Assembly: GCF_036227205.1 (NCBI RefSeq)
Contig: NZ_CP109442.1
Location: forward strand, 2,666,001 to 2,730,000
DNA length: 64,000 nucleotides
Direction of reading: 5' to 3'
Source: Amycolatopsis sp. NBC_01480
GTDB lineage: Bacteria; Actinomycetota; Actinomycetes; Mycobacteriales; Pseudonocardiaceae
The notes beneath the pieces were generated by a model that did no database searches, was not told the origin of the DNA, and was given only the letters and a program-made list of their open reading frames with translations. Numbering within the stretch: the first letter of the stretch is position 1; every line of letters starts with the position of its first letter. The translations under genes were made by a program, and so were the position numbers. This document shows positions 20,248 through 30,402 of this stretch, piece after piece.

Positions 20248-21129
20248 TTACGGCAGGACCAGGGTCCGGTCCACGATCGCCAGCGCCACGTCCAGCACGC
20301 TCCGGCCCGCCGCGAACGCGTGCGCGCGGATCAGCGACAGCGCGTCCGCGGCGCCGCAGTTCCCGGTGGTCATGACCACGCCGGCCGCCTGGTGCACCAC
20401 CAGCCGGAGGCCGACGTCGTCGAACAGCGGGTGGGCGGGCAACCCGTCCTCGGCCTCGAGGATCGGCAGCAGCGCGGTGTTCGTCAGCGCTTCGGCGACC
20501 GCGCTCAGCGACCGCACCGCCAGCGCGCCGTGGTCGGACGGGGGCTGGTAGACGGTGATCGCGCCCAGCGGCGAAGCCGCCGCGCCGAGCCGTGCCGAAA
20601 CCACCGAGTCCACGCCGATTTCCTGCAAAGCCGCCCCGAACTGGGGCCAGTGCCGGCTCAGCTCGCCACCGCTCAGGCTCAGCTCGCCGGGCCCGGTCAG
20701 CACGGCGACGGCCGGGCCCTCGCCGTAGACGTACTCGAGGTCCTGCGCGGCCTCGGCGAGCGGCCCGGAGGTCGCCGCCATCGAGTCGCTCGCGTGGGCG
20801 CCGAACAGGGTCACGGCGGTGCTGTGCGCACCACAGGCTTCGGCGACCGCCTCGATGAAGGTCGGCGCGTCCGACGGCTCCGGCCCCCGGCCGAGAGTCC
20901 GTTCGGCGTAATAGGCGTGCATCACCACGGCGGCGCGGTGCGCGCGCTCGCTGCCACGGTGGACCTCCGCCAGCCGGAGGTGGAACCCGCGCATCCCGGC
21001 ACTGCCGGTGACGGCCAAGTCGTCGTGCCGCGAAGCGACGCCGGCTGCGCGCTCCGCCCGCAGCCGCTCGGTCTCGACGAGACCCAGCACGACCGCCAGG
21101 TCGCGCCCACGGTCGGAGCGGTCGCTCAT
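20248..21129 (-). CDS. GAF-ANTAR regulator
   Basis: A 293-residue protein. After an alpha-helical N-terminus (LRLAEVHRGSERAHRAAVVMHAY) comes a GAF-type sensor (about 85-215) and a short C-terminal helical bundle with VVHQAAGVVMTTGNCGAADALSLIRAHAFAAGRSV, an ANTAR domain. ANTAR domains bind paired hairpins in nascent RNA and prevent termination. The signal is unknown. TAGGCT stands six bases before the ATG. It is divergent from a second GAF-ANTAR gene, and both lie next to the CheB-CheR pair. Confidence 0.8.
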   Translation of the reverse strand: MSDRSDRGRDLAVVLGLVETERLRAERAAGVASRHDDLAVTGSAGMRGFHLRLAEVHRGSERAHRAAVVMHAYYAERTLGRGPEPSDAPTFIEAVAEACGAHSTAVTLFGAHASDSMAATSGPLAEAAQDLEYVYGEGPAVAVLTGPGELSLSGGELSRHWPQFGAALQEIGVDSVVSARLGAAASPLGAITVYQPPSDHGALAVRSLSAVAEALTNTALLPILEAEDGLPAHPLFDDVGLRLVVHQAAGVVMTTGNCGAADALSLIRAHAFAAGRSVLDVALAIVDRTLVLP

Positions 21130-21258
21130 GCGCTGAGCCTACGCCGGGGCGCCGCGACGCGGCAGCACCCGGAAACCGGGCGGAAGCTGCCTTTTGCATC
21201 ATGAAACCGAGGACTACTGTGGGTGGCCCCCAACGCAGTGTCCGGAGGCATGGCACCC

Positions 21259-22038
21259 ATGCGGAACCGCGAGGAATGGCTCGCCGAATCGATGCTGGAG
21301 CTGGCCGACACGCTGGTCCCCGGTTTCGAGCCGCTGCCCTATTGGCTCAGCGTGGCCGGCCGGTTCGCCGAGCTGACGAACACCTCCGTCCGCCTGAACG
21401 CGACCGCGGACCAGGGCACCGGGACCGTGGTGGCGTGCACCGACGACCGGCTCGAGGCGGCGACGCTGGGCGAGGTGCTGATCGAGGAGGGCCCCGGCGC
21501 GGACTGCGAGCTGACCGGCGACCCGATCGTCGACGTCCGGCTGGACGGCGCGGCCGAAAGCTGGCCGCGGCTGGCCCCGGCTGCGTACGCGCTCGGTTTC
21601 CGCATGATGCACGCGTTCCCACTGCGGCTGCGCGAAACGTCGCTCGGCTCGGTCACCCTGCTGGCCGCGACGCCGGATCGGTTGTCGGAAGGGAATTTCC
21701 GCCTGGCCCGGAGTCTCGCCGAAGTCGCCACGATCAGCATGCTCCAGCGCCGCGCCGTGGTCGCGCTGACCGAGACCTCAGGGCAGCTGCAGCACGCGCT
21801 GAGCAGCCGGGTGGTGATCGAGCAGGCCAAGGGGCTGATCTCCAGCAAGCTGGACGTCAGCATGGAAGAGGCGTTCAAGCTGCTGCGCGGTTACGTGCGC
21901 GGGCGCAACCTGAAGCTGAACGAAGTCGCCACGCGGCTCGTCGAGCGGAGCACGGCCGTCGCGGAGCTGCTGATGCTGCCGGAGCAGGGGAAAACGCTCC
22001 CGCCCGGCGGCCGGAAACCGCCCGCCGCCCAGGGCTGA
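21259..22038 (+). CDS. GAF-ANTAR regulator, second copy
   Basis: A 259-residue protein with a GAF domain (about 10-165) and a textbook ANTAR domain: LQHALSSRVVIEQAKGLISSKLDVSMEEAFKLLRGYVRGRN, followed by a hydrophilic tail. The ATG at 21259 is preferred over 21250 because GGAGG lies 10 bases upstream of it but only one base upstream of the other. A -10-like TACTGT at 21215-21220 would drive it. Its stop is seven bases from the convergent CheR-like gene. Confidence 0.88.
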   Translation: MRNREEWLAESMLELADTLVPGFEPLPYWLSVAGRFAELTNTSVRLNATADQGTGTVVACTDDRLEAATLGEVLIEEGPGADCELTGDPIVDVRLDGAAESWPRLAPAAYALGFRMMHAFPLRLRETSLGSVTLLAATPDRLSEGNFRLARSLAEVATISMLQRRAVVALTETSGQLQHALSSRVVIEQAKGLISSKLDVSMEEAFKLLRGYVRGRNLKLNEVATRLVERSTAVAELLMLPEQGKTLPPGGRKPPAAQG

Positions 22039-22045
22039 AGGGTTT

Positions 22046-23896
22046 TCAGGACTTGCGATCCTGCTCCATCAGCAGCACCACGCCCTCGCCCGGGCCGTGC
22101 AGCGGTGAGCAGCTGACCCGGCAGACCAGCGGACGGCCCTTGCGGTTGACCGCGTCGATCTTCAGCGGGCCGGACCGTTCGCCGGTGTCGTTGGAGGTCC
22201 GGACTCGCTCGCGGAGCACGTCCGTGGGCAGGCCGAAGTCCAGCTTGAAGAAGTCCTCCCGGAACACCTCGTCGGCGCGCAGGCCCCACAGCTCCTCCGC
22301 GCCGCGGTTCCAGCTGCGCACCTGCAGCTGCCCGTCCAGGACCACCACCCCGGCCTCGACGCTGGAGAGCACGCCTTCGAAGAACGTGCGCGTCTCGTCC
22401 AGCTCGGCCGTGCGGATGCGCATCTCCTCGTTCATGGTCTCCAGTTCCTCGTTGCCGGACTGGAGTTCCTCGTTGGTGGTCTCGAGTTCTTCGTTGGTGG
22501 ACTGGAGTTCCTCGTTGGTGGTCTCCAGTTCCTCGATGCTCGACTGGAGTTCCTCGTTCACCGTCTCCAGTTCCGCGTTGGTCGACTGGAGCTCGGCGTA
22601 CGCGGTCGCGAGATTCTCCTGGGCGCGCTTGATCTCGCGCTGGAGCCGGGTCGCCTCGGTGGTGTCGACGAACGTGATCGCGGCGCCGACGTCCTCGCCG
22701 TCGCTGGTGATCAGCGGCCGGACGATGATGTCGAAGTGCTGCGCGTCGTCACCGGGCTGGCGGCTCTGCACCGCGGTCAGCCGGACGCTGCGGCGCTCGG
22801 CGTGGGCCTGGTCGATCGCGGAGCGCAGCTCGGTCGGGCGATAGGAGACCTCCAGCTCGTGGAACGGACGGCCGACGTCGTGCGAGCTGAGCCCGAACTG
22901 GAGCCGCGCCGCGCCGTTGACCATGGCCACCGTGCCGTCGCTGTCGACGCCGAGCATCGCGTCCGGGGCCGAGGCCAGCGCGAGGTCGGTGACCAGCCGC
23001 CGCCGGTTCGCGTCGCGCAGGTCGGCCCCGGCCGCCAGGTCGAACCGGGTGCCGCGCGGATGGCCGCCGCCGACCCGGCTGCGGAACACGCGGTGGCGCA
23101 TGTTGGCGACGTCGAACCGCGCGCTGTCCGAAAGCAGCATCTCGGCCTTGCCGAGGAACAGGTAACCGCTTTCGTGGAGCGCGAAGTGGAACCTTTCGAT
23201 GATCTTGACCTGGGCCTCGACGTTGAAGTACATCAACGTGTTCCGGCAGGCAAGCAGGTCCACACGCGAGATCGGCGCGTCGCGCGTGACGTCGTGGCGG
23301 CCGAAGATCACCCGGCGCCGCAGGTCGCGGCGGAACGCGAACAGCTCGCCGGACGGTTCGAAGTACTTCGTGCGCATGCCTTCGGGAAGCCGTTCCAGCG
23401 CCTTCGCCGGGTACAGCCCGGTGCGGGCTTCGCGCAGGGCCTCCTCGTCGACGTCCGTGCCGTAGATCTTGACCCGCTTGGTGGCCTGCTCGATGCCGAG
23501 GTGCTCGGCGAAGGCGATCGCCAGCGTGTACGCCTCCTGCCCGCTCGAACAGCCCGCGCTCCAGATCCGGATCTCCTGGGCCGGGTCGGTTTTCGCGACC
23601 AGGTCCGGCACGACCGCGGTCTGCAGGAAGCTCCACGCCTCGATGTCGCGGAAGAAGCTCGTGACGTTGATCAGGACGGTGTTGAACAGCTCCTGGAACT
23701 CCTCGGCGTTGCTCTCGAGGTGGTCCCGGTAGTCGGGGTAGCGCTCGAATCCCACGGTCTGCATGCGCTTGCGGATCCGGCGGGCGAGCGAAGTCCGCTT
23801 GTAGCCGGTGAAATCGAAGCCGCGGGAATCGCGGATGAACGTCAGCAGCTCCTCCAGCTGGCCGTTGTCCTCGATCTCGTCCTCGGGAGGGCTCAT
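22046..23896 (-). CDS. CheR-type methyltransferase fused to PAS domains
   Basis: A 616-residue multidomain protein. Residues about 10-275 are a CheR methyltransferase (FTGYKRTSLARRIRKRM, NVTSFFRD, IWSAGCSSGQEAYTLA, DLLACRNTLMYF). A PAS-like domain follows (about 300-410), then a long coiled coil (about 425-495) made of near-perfect seven-residue repeats of the types ELQSTNE and ELETTNE, and a C-terminal PAS domain ending at the stop. The architecture resembles CheB/CheR/PAS hybrid sensors, here as a separate CheR-PAS chain. There is no kinase domain, so it may pass its signal to another protein. Its ATG overlaps the cheB stop (ATGA). Confidence 0.88.
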   Translation of the reverse strand: MSPPEDEIEDNGQLEELLTFIRDSRGFDFTGYKRTSLARRIRKRMQTVGFERYPDYRDHLESNAEEFQELFNTVLINVTSFFRDIEAWSFLQTAVVPDLVAKTDPAQEIRIWSAGCSSGQEAYTLAIAFAEHLGIEQATKRVKIYGTDVDEEALREARTGLYPAKALERLPEGMRTKYFEPSGELFAFRRDLRRRVIFGRHDVTRDAPISRVDLLACRNTLMYFNVEAQVKIIERFHFALHESGYLFLGKAEMLLSDSARFDVANMRHRVFRSRVGGGHPRGTRFDLAAGADLRDANRRRLVTDLALASAPDAMLGVDSDGTVAMVNGAARLQFGLSSHDVGRPFHELEVSYRPTELRSAIDQAHAERRSVRLTAVQSRQPGDDAQHFDIIVRPLITSDGEDVGAAITFVDTTEATRLQREIKRAQENLATAYAELQSTNAELETVNEELQSSIEELETTNEELQSTNEELETTNEELQSGNEELETMNEEMRIRTAELDETRTFFEGVLSSVEAGVVVLDGQLQVRSWNRGAEELWGLRADEVFREDFFKLDFGLPTDVLRERVRTSNDTGERSGPLKIDAVNRKGRPLVCRVSCSPLHGPGEGVVLLMEQDRKS

Positions 23897-24537
23897 CTCG
23901 ACACAGTTCCGTTCACCAGGCCGACGAGCACGCCGGCGATTTCGTTGAGGGGGCGGACGAAGTCGACGACGCCCGCGCGCACGACCGCCCCGGGCATCCC
24001 GGCGAACGCCGCGGTCTCGGGATCCTCGGCGACCACCGTGCCGCCCTGTTCCTTGACGAGGGCGGCGCCGCGCGCGCCGTCGGCCCCGGTTCCGCTCAGG
24101 ACGCACACCACGGCCCGCTCGCCATAGCCGTCCGCGACCGATTCGAAGAGCACGTCGACGGCCGGGCGCACGTAGTTCACGTGGGACTCTTCGGAGAGCG
24201 CCAGCACGCCACGGGCGGAGATGCGCAGGTGCCGATCGGGCGGCGCGAAGTAAACGACTCCGGGCCGGACGAGATCACCGGGCTCGGCCAGCTTCGCCGC
24301 CAGCTCCGACCGCCGCCCGAGGATCACGGCGATGATCGTGTCGTGCCGCGGATCGAGGTGCTGCACGACGAGGACCGGCACCGGAAACTCCGCCGGCAGG
24401 CCCCCGAGCACCGAGATGAGCGCCTTGATCCCCCCGGCCGACGCCCCGAAGGCGACGAGGTCGAACGGCCTCGTCTCTTCCGGTCCCCGCGGCCCGGGTT
24501 GCCTGCCCGCCGCACGCGTCCGGCTCGGGCGTTCCAT
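23893..24537 (-). CDS. Stand-alone CheB-type methylesterase
   Basis: A 214-residue CheB catalytic domain without a receiver domain. The triad is Ser33 in GASAGGIKAL, His60 in VQHLDP and Asp153 in SGTGADGA. Lack of a receiver means it is not controlled by CheA phosphorylation in the usual way. It overlaps the CheR-PAS gene by four bases, so the pair is co-translated and probably forms an antagonistic methylation system. The substrate receptor is not in the window. TAGTCT lies six bases before the ATG. Confidence 0.88.
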   Translation of the reverse strand: MERPSRTRAAGRQPGPRGPEETRPFDLVAFGASAGGIKALISVLGGLPAEFPVPVLVVQHLDPRHDTIIAVILGRRSELAAKLAEPGDLVRPGVVYFAPPDRHLRISARGVLALSEESHVNYVRPAVDVLFESVADGYGERAVVCVLSGTGADGARGAALVKEQGGTVVAEDPETAAFAGMPGAVVRAGVVDFVRPLNEIAGVLVGLVNGTVSR

Positions 24538-24639
24538 CCGTCAAGACTAGTCGGGGGTGGGGCAGCTGCCCGGTTCACGGGGCGTCGGCTTTCCGGGCGC
24601 GGCTTTCCGAGCGCGTCCGAGAGCCGGACACCACCGTCG

Positions 24640-25020
24640 TCAGGAAGAGACGACGCCGCCGATCCGGCGGATGATCCTCGCCAGGATGCCGGAGACGATC
24701 AGCCAGAAGATCGCCGCGATGCCGTAGTTGACCAGCACGCGAAGCTTGGCGTCACTGGGCGTGAACAGGTCCTTGAAGCCGAGCGACAGGCTGTCGGCCC
24801 AGCTGCGGACGAACGACACGATGCCGTTGGCCGAGTTGGCCGAGCCGATGACGAAGATCACGTGCAGCACGAGCAGTGCGGCGAAGATCAGCCCGACCCA
24901 CCGCACCACTGAGGCCAGGATGGAAAAGGCCTGCTCACGGCCGCGGCGCCAGTCGATCGGCGCGCGCTTGGGCCTAGGCTCGGCTTCCTCTTCGTGTTCC
25001 GCTTCGGCATGCTCGGCCAT
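24640..25020 (-). CDS. Small integral membrane protein, unknown function
   Basis: A 126-residue protein with an acidic, Glu/His-rich N-terminus (first 15 residues), a basic patch (RPKRAPIDWRRGREQ), and two or three membrane helices (about 40-60 and 95-115). It ends with a basic tail. CAGACT stands seven bases before the ATG. It lies between the CheB gene and leuA; any link to the signalling island is only positional. Confidence 0.7.
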   Translation of the reverse strand: MAEHAEAEHEEEAEPRPKRAPIDWRRGREQAFSILASVVRWVGLIFAALLVLHVIFVIGSANSANGIVSFVRSWADSLSLGFKDLFTPSDAKLRVLVNYGIAAIFWLIVSGILARIIRRIGGVVSS

Positions 25021-25090
25021 GCCGGGCAGTCTGGCACGTCGCGAGGCTGCCCGCTACCCGCTGGTAACACCTAGCGCCCACCCGACGTAA

Positions 25091-27067
<1,977 letters not shown>

Positions 27068-27118
27068 TCGTCTCGGGCGGCCAGGTGCGAGCGCCTGGCC
27101 GCCCCTAGGCTGAGTTCC

Positions 27119-28087
27119 ATGCGGGCCGAACGCTTGGTCGCCCTCCTGTTCACCCTCCACCGCCGGCGCTCGGCCACGGCGGGGTCGCTCGCGGCCGAGC
27201 TGGGCGTCACCGAGCGCACGATGCGGCGTGATCTGGCCGCCCTGCGCGAGGCCGGCGTCCCGCTGTGGAGCGAGCCCGGACGGCACGGCGGCGTCCGGCT
27301 GATGGACGGCTGGCGGTCCCGTTTGGACGGTCTGACCTCACGGGAAGCCGTGGCGCTGCTGGCTTTGGACGCTCCGGACGCCCTCGCCGGCCTCGGCCTC
27401 GGCACCGCCGTGGCGGCCGCGCACGCGAAGGTCTCGGCCGGCCTGCCGCGCGAGCTGCGGGAGCAGGCCGAGACGGTGGCCGCCCGGTTCCACCTCGACG
27501 CTCCCGCCTGGTTCCGCCCGACCGACGAGGCGGCCGCGTTGCCCGCGGTCGCCCGCGCGGTGTGGTCGCAGCGACGCCTGGAAATCCAGTACCAGCGCCG
27601 GGACAAAACCGCGTCACGGGTGCTGGAGCCGCTGGGCCTCGTCCTCAAGGCCGGGGTCTGGTACCTCGTGGCCCGGGTTCCGGGCGCGGGGCTGCGCACG
27701 TACCGGGTGTCGCGGATCCTCGCCGTCGAGGAGCTGGGCACCGCGTTCGAGCGGCCGGCCGATTTCGACCTGGCGCTGTGGTGGCGCGAGTCTTCGGCGG
27801 AGTTCGAGAAGGTCGCGCTGCCGTTGCGGGTGCGGGTGCGGCTCGACCCGTCGGCCGTCAGCGGACTGCGGCGGGTGTTCGGCGCCGAGCACCTGGCCGA
27901 GGTGCTCGTCTCCCTCGGTCCACGCGACGCCGAAGGCCGGGCCGAGGCCGAACTCACCCTGGAGAGCCACCAGATCGCCGTCGGCCAGATCGTCTCGCTC
28001 GGGCCCGGCGCGGAAGTCCTCGACCCGCCGGAGGTGCGGGCGGCGGTGGCCGGGATCGGCGCCGCCATCGCCGCCCGCAACGCCTGA
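27119..28087 (+). CDS. HTH-WYL transcriptional regulator
   Basis: A 322-residue regulator. Residues 1-60 are a DeoR-type winged helix (SLAAELGVTERTMRRDLAALREAGVPLW). A WYL domain (about 140-225; LEPLGLVLKAGVWYLVARV with the tryptophan-tyrosine-leucine core) is followed by the WCX extension. WYL domains sense ligands or nucleic acids. The ATG has TAGGCT seven bases upstream and no ribosome site. The minus-strand SDR gene ends one base after its stop, and could be its target only by position. Confidence 0.9.
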   Translation: MRAERLVALLFTLHRRRSATAGSLAAELGVTERTMRRDLAALREAGVPLWSEPGRHGGVRLMDGWRSRLDGLTSREAVALLALDAPDALAGLGLGTAVAAAHAKVSAGLPRELREQAETVAARFHLDAPAWFRPTDEAAALPAVARAVWSQRRLEIQYQRRDKTASRVLEPLGLVLKAGVWYLVARVPGAGLRTYRVSRILAVEELGTAFERPADFDLALWWRESSAEFEKVALPLRVRVRLDPSAVSGLRRVFGAEHLAEVLVSLGPRDAEGRAEAELTLESHQIAVGQIVSLGPGAEVLDPPEVRAAVAGIGAAIAARNA

Positions 28088-28088
28088 C

Positions 28089-29003
28089 CTACCGGTACCC
28101 GGTGGTGTCCGGGTCCTTGCCGGCGTCCTGGACCTCGACGACGTAACGCCAGGCGTCCGGGCGGCTGCCGTCCAGATCGTCGACGCCGTAGTGCGCGGCG
28201 AGCTGACCGCTGGACAACGTCTGCCCGCTCCAGCTGTGCCGGTCCGGGTCGGCGGCGAGGGCGGCCACCGTGCGGCCCGCGAAGGTCGGCGTCTCCGAGA
28301 TGGCGAAGTACGGCTCTCGCGCCGTCGCGTCACGCCAGTTCTCCTCCGTGACGCCGTAGATGTCGAGCATCGCCTCCGAACGCAGCCAGCCCGGGGTGAA
28401 GGCGACGGCCGTGCAGCCGTGCGAAGCAAGCTCCGCCGCTTCGCCGATGGCGAGCAGATGCGCGGAGGCCTTCGCGATGTAGAAGGGCAGCGAAGTCCCT
28501 TCGCGGTACTTCGCGTTGTACTCGGCCGTGCCGTCGGTCAGCTCGACCACCAGGCCCTTGCGCCGGATCACCAACGGCAGCAGGTGATGGCTGGTGATCA
28601 GGTGCGCGTCGATGCCGAGCCGGATCATGCGCAGGCCCGCGTCCAGGGAGTGCTCCCACACCGGCTTCGCCCATTCCAGGTGGTGGTCGCCGCCCCACAG
28701 GCCGTCGACGAGCAGGTCCAGGCCGCCGCGTTCCCGCTCGATCCGGGCCGCCAGCGCGGCGACCTCGTCGCTCTCCAGGTGATCCACCCGCACCGCGACA
28801 CCCTCGCCGCCGGCCGCCTCGATCAGCTCGACCGTCCCGTCGATCGTCTCCGGACGGTCCACTTCGGACCGTTGGCGTCGCGTCGAGCGCCCGGTCACGT
28901 AGACGAACGCCCCGGCTCGGGCCAGCTCGACCGCGATGGCCCGGCTCGCGCCGCGCGTGCCGCCCGCCACCAGCGCGACCTGGCCCGCCAATTCCGTGCC
29001 CAT
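28089..29003 (-). CDS. Short-chain dehydrogenase/reductase, DHRS1-like
   Basis: A 304-residue SDR. GGTRGASRAIAVELARAG is the dinucleotide-binding loop and YVTGRSTRRQRSE suggests NADP(H). The active-site region reads TSLPFYIAKASAH: the spacing between Tyr and Lys is YxxK instead of the usual YxxxK, with Phe at the classical Tyr position. The enzyme may therefore be altered or use a shifted tyrosine. The ATG at 29003 has AAGGGG nine bases upstream. The substrate is unknown. Confidence 0.82.
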   Translation of the reverse strand: MGTELAGQVALVAGGTRGASRAIAVELARAGAFVYVTGRSTRRQRSEVDRPETIDGTVELIEAAGGEGVAVRVDHLESDEVAALAARIERERGGLDLLVDGLWGGDHHLEWAKPVWEHSLDAGLRMIRLGIDAHLITSHHLLPLVIRRKGLVVELTDGTAEYNAKYREGTSLPFYIAKASAHLLAIGEAAELASHGCTAVAFTPGWLRSEAMLDIYGVTEENWRDATAREPYFAISETPTFAGRTVAALAADPDRHSWSGQTLSSGQLAAHYGVDDLDGSRPDAWRYVVEVQDAGKDPDTTGYR

Positions 29004-29161
29004 CTTCACGTCCCCTTCCGTAGTCGGTCGGGGTCCACTCTCGGGCCGAACCCTGACAGCCACTGTCCGGGTTTCCGTGATTGCCTGTGCGGCTCCTGTG
29101 CCTTGCTGTGAGAAGCCGGTGAACGGGACTCATCCGGGCCCCCGCGGCGGTTAATGGAAGT

Positions 29162-29719
29162 GTGGATGCGACAACGGCGGGACTGGTGGTGCTGTTCGTC
29201 GTCTCGCTGGTGCCCTTGCTGCCCACCGAGGTGACGATCCTCGGCATGGGCATCGCCGCGGCGCAGGGCGGGACTTCGCTCGCCGCCGTGATCGCGGTCG
29301 GGACCGCCGGCTGCCTCGTGTCCGACCAGGCGTTGTACGCGCTGGGCCGGTACGGCGGCAGCCGTGTGCTGGAACGCATCGGCCGCCGCCGCAAGCTCGC
29401 CGCCGGCCTCGAATGGCTGGACGGGCGCCTCCAACAGCACCCGCGCCCGGTGCTCGTCGTCGCGCGCTGGCTGCCGTCCGGCGGCACTGTCGGTGCTCTG
29501 CTGGCCGGCTCGCTGTGCTGGCCGAGGGGCGAGTTCTTCACCGCGTCGGCCGTGGGGGTCACGCTCTGGACGTCGTACGTCGCCTTCCTCGGCTACGCCG
29601 GCGGCCAGCTCATCACCGAACCCGGGATCAGCCTGCTGCTCTCCCTCGGCGTCGCGCTGATCCTGGGTTCGGCCATCACCTACGGCATCCGCCGCGGCGC
29701 CAGCGCTTCGAGGACCTGA
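29162..29719 (+). CDS. DedA/VTT-family membrane protein
   Basis: A 185-residue membrane protein of the DedA (SNARE-associated/VTT) superfamily. The re-entrant region is recognisable (LPTEVTILGMGIAAAQGG and VVARWLPSGGTVGALLAGS, matching the family's F/W-R-x-x-P-G-x-R type motif). Some DedA proteins move undecaprenyl phosphate or phospholipids across the membrane. GTG 29162 is the start, and TTAATG lies five bases upstream. Its last 40 bases overlap the convergent peroxiredoxin-like gene. A second DedA protein is encoded at 33.0-33.6 kb. Confidence 0.75.
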   Translation: MDATTAGLVVLFVVSLVPLLPTEVTILGMGIAAAQGGTSLAAVIAVGTAGCLVSDQALYALGRYGGSRVLERIGRRRKLAAGLEWLDGRLQQHPRPVLVVARWLPSGGTVGALLAGSLCWPRGEFFTASAVGVTLWTSYVAFLGYAGGQLITEPGISLLLSLGVALILGSAITYGIRRGASASRT

Positions 29720-30342
29720 GCCGGCTCGGCGCGCGCGGTGTAGTCCGGCTGGACGTCGATGAACCGGATCGTGCGGCCGGGCTCGACGACCAGCACGGCC
29801 GGGTGTGGCAGCTCCCAGCTCCCGTCGCCGTTGCGCTCGGCCAGGTCGGCGCCGGCGCCGGTCATCGCCGCCCGCACCTCCTCCGTCGGCTGGAAGGTGA
29901 TGCCGAGGCCGCGGGCCACGAGGTTGCCGACGTCGGACAGCACGGCGTACTCCAGCTCGTTGGCCTCCCGCATGCTCAGCGAGCCGTCGGGTGCCTGCGG
30001 GCTGATCGCCACGAGCGGCACGCCTTGCTCCTTCAACGCGGGCAGCAGATCTTGTTGGTACGCGCGCAAAGCGACGTTGCAGTACGGGCACCAGGCGCCG
30101 CGGTAGAAGACCAGCACGGCGGGCCCGTCGGCGACCAGCGCGCTGAGCGCGACCTCGCCGCCGGCCGCGTCGGGCAGGGTGAAGTCGTCCATCCGTTCAC
30201 CGGCCTTGGCGAACTTGTCCCGCTCGGCGACCCGCACCGATCGTTCCTGGTCGGCGGAAAAGACCTCGCCCACCTCGCTCGGCAGCAGCTCCTTGGCCTT
30301 CTCCTTCAGGCCGGTTAAAGCATCCCGCAGTGCTTCGGCCAC
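29680..30342 (-). CDS. Peroxiredoxin-like (AhpC/TSA) protein
   Basis: A 220-residue thioredoxin-fold protein. An N-terminal helical extension (1-50) precedes the fold, and the active site is GAWCPYCN with Cys85 and Cys88. The CxxC arrangement differs from the single peroxidatic cysteine of classical AhpC and points to the peroxiredoxin-like group (DUF899/AhpC-TSA type). GTG 30342 is the start, with AAGGGGG eight bases upstream. It is divergent from a TetR gene; the twin operator between them probably controls both. Confidence 0.85.
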   Translation of the reverse strand: MAEALRDALTGLKEKAKELLPSEVGEVFSADQERSVRVAERDKFAKAGERMDDFTLPDAAGGEVALSALVADGPAVLVFYRGAWCPYCNVALRAYQQDLLPALKEQGVPLVAISPQAPDGSLSMREANELEYAVLSDVGNLVARGLGITFQPTEEVRAAMTGAGADLAERNGDGSWELPHPAVLVVEPGRTIRFIDVQPDYTARAEPAQVLEALAPRRMP

Positions 30343-30359
30343 GAGTGGCCCCCTTCGGT

Positions 30360-30402
30360 TGTACTGATTGGTACAGTGGCATCGAATGTACTATCTGGTA
30401 CA
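30360..30402. promoter_or_regulatory. Twin TetR operators between the peroxiredoxin-like and TetR genes
   Basis: Two 16-bp palindromes share the form TGTAC-6N-GTACA: TGTACTGATTGGTACA (30360-30375) and TGTACTATCTGGTACA (30387-30402), with centres 27 bases apart. The second covers the -10-like TACTAT (30389-30394) that lies seven bases before the TetR ATG and ends on that ATG. Repressor binding would block both the TetR gene and the divergent peroxiredoxin-like gene. Confidence 0.82.

Noticed and set aside
21161..21195. Hairpin GGCAGC...GCTGCC followed by TTTT upstream of the GAF-ANTAR gene, suggesting ANTAR self-antitermination
   Set aside because: The likely promoter (TACTGT at 21215-21220) is downstream of the hairpin, so it would not be in the leader of that gene. 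It may only insulate the divergent promoters.
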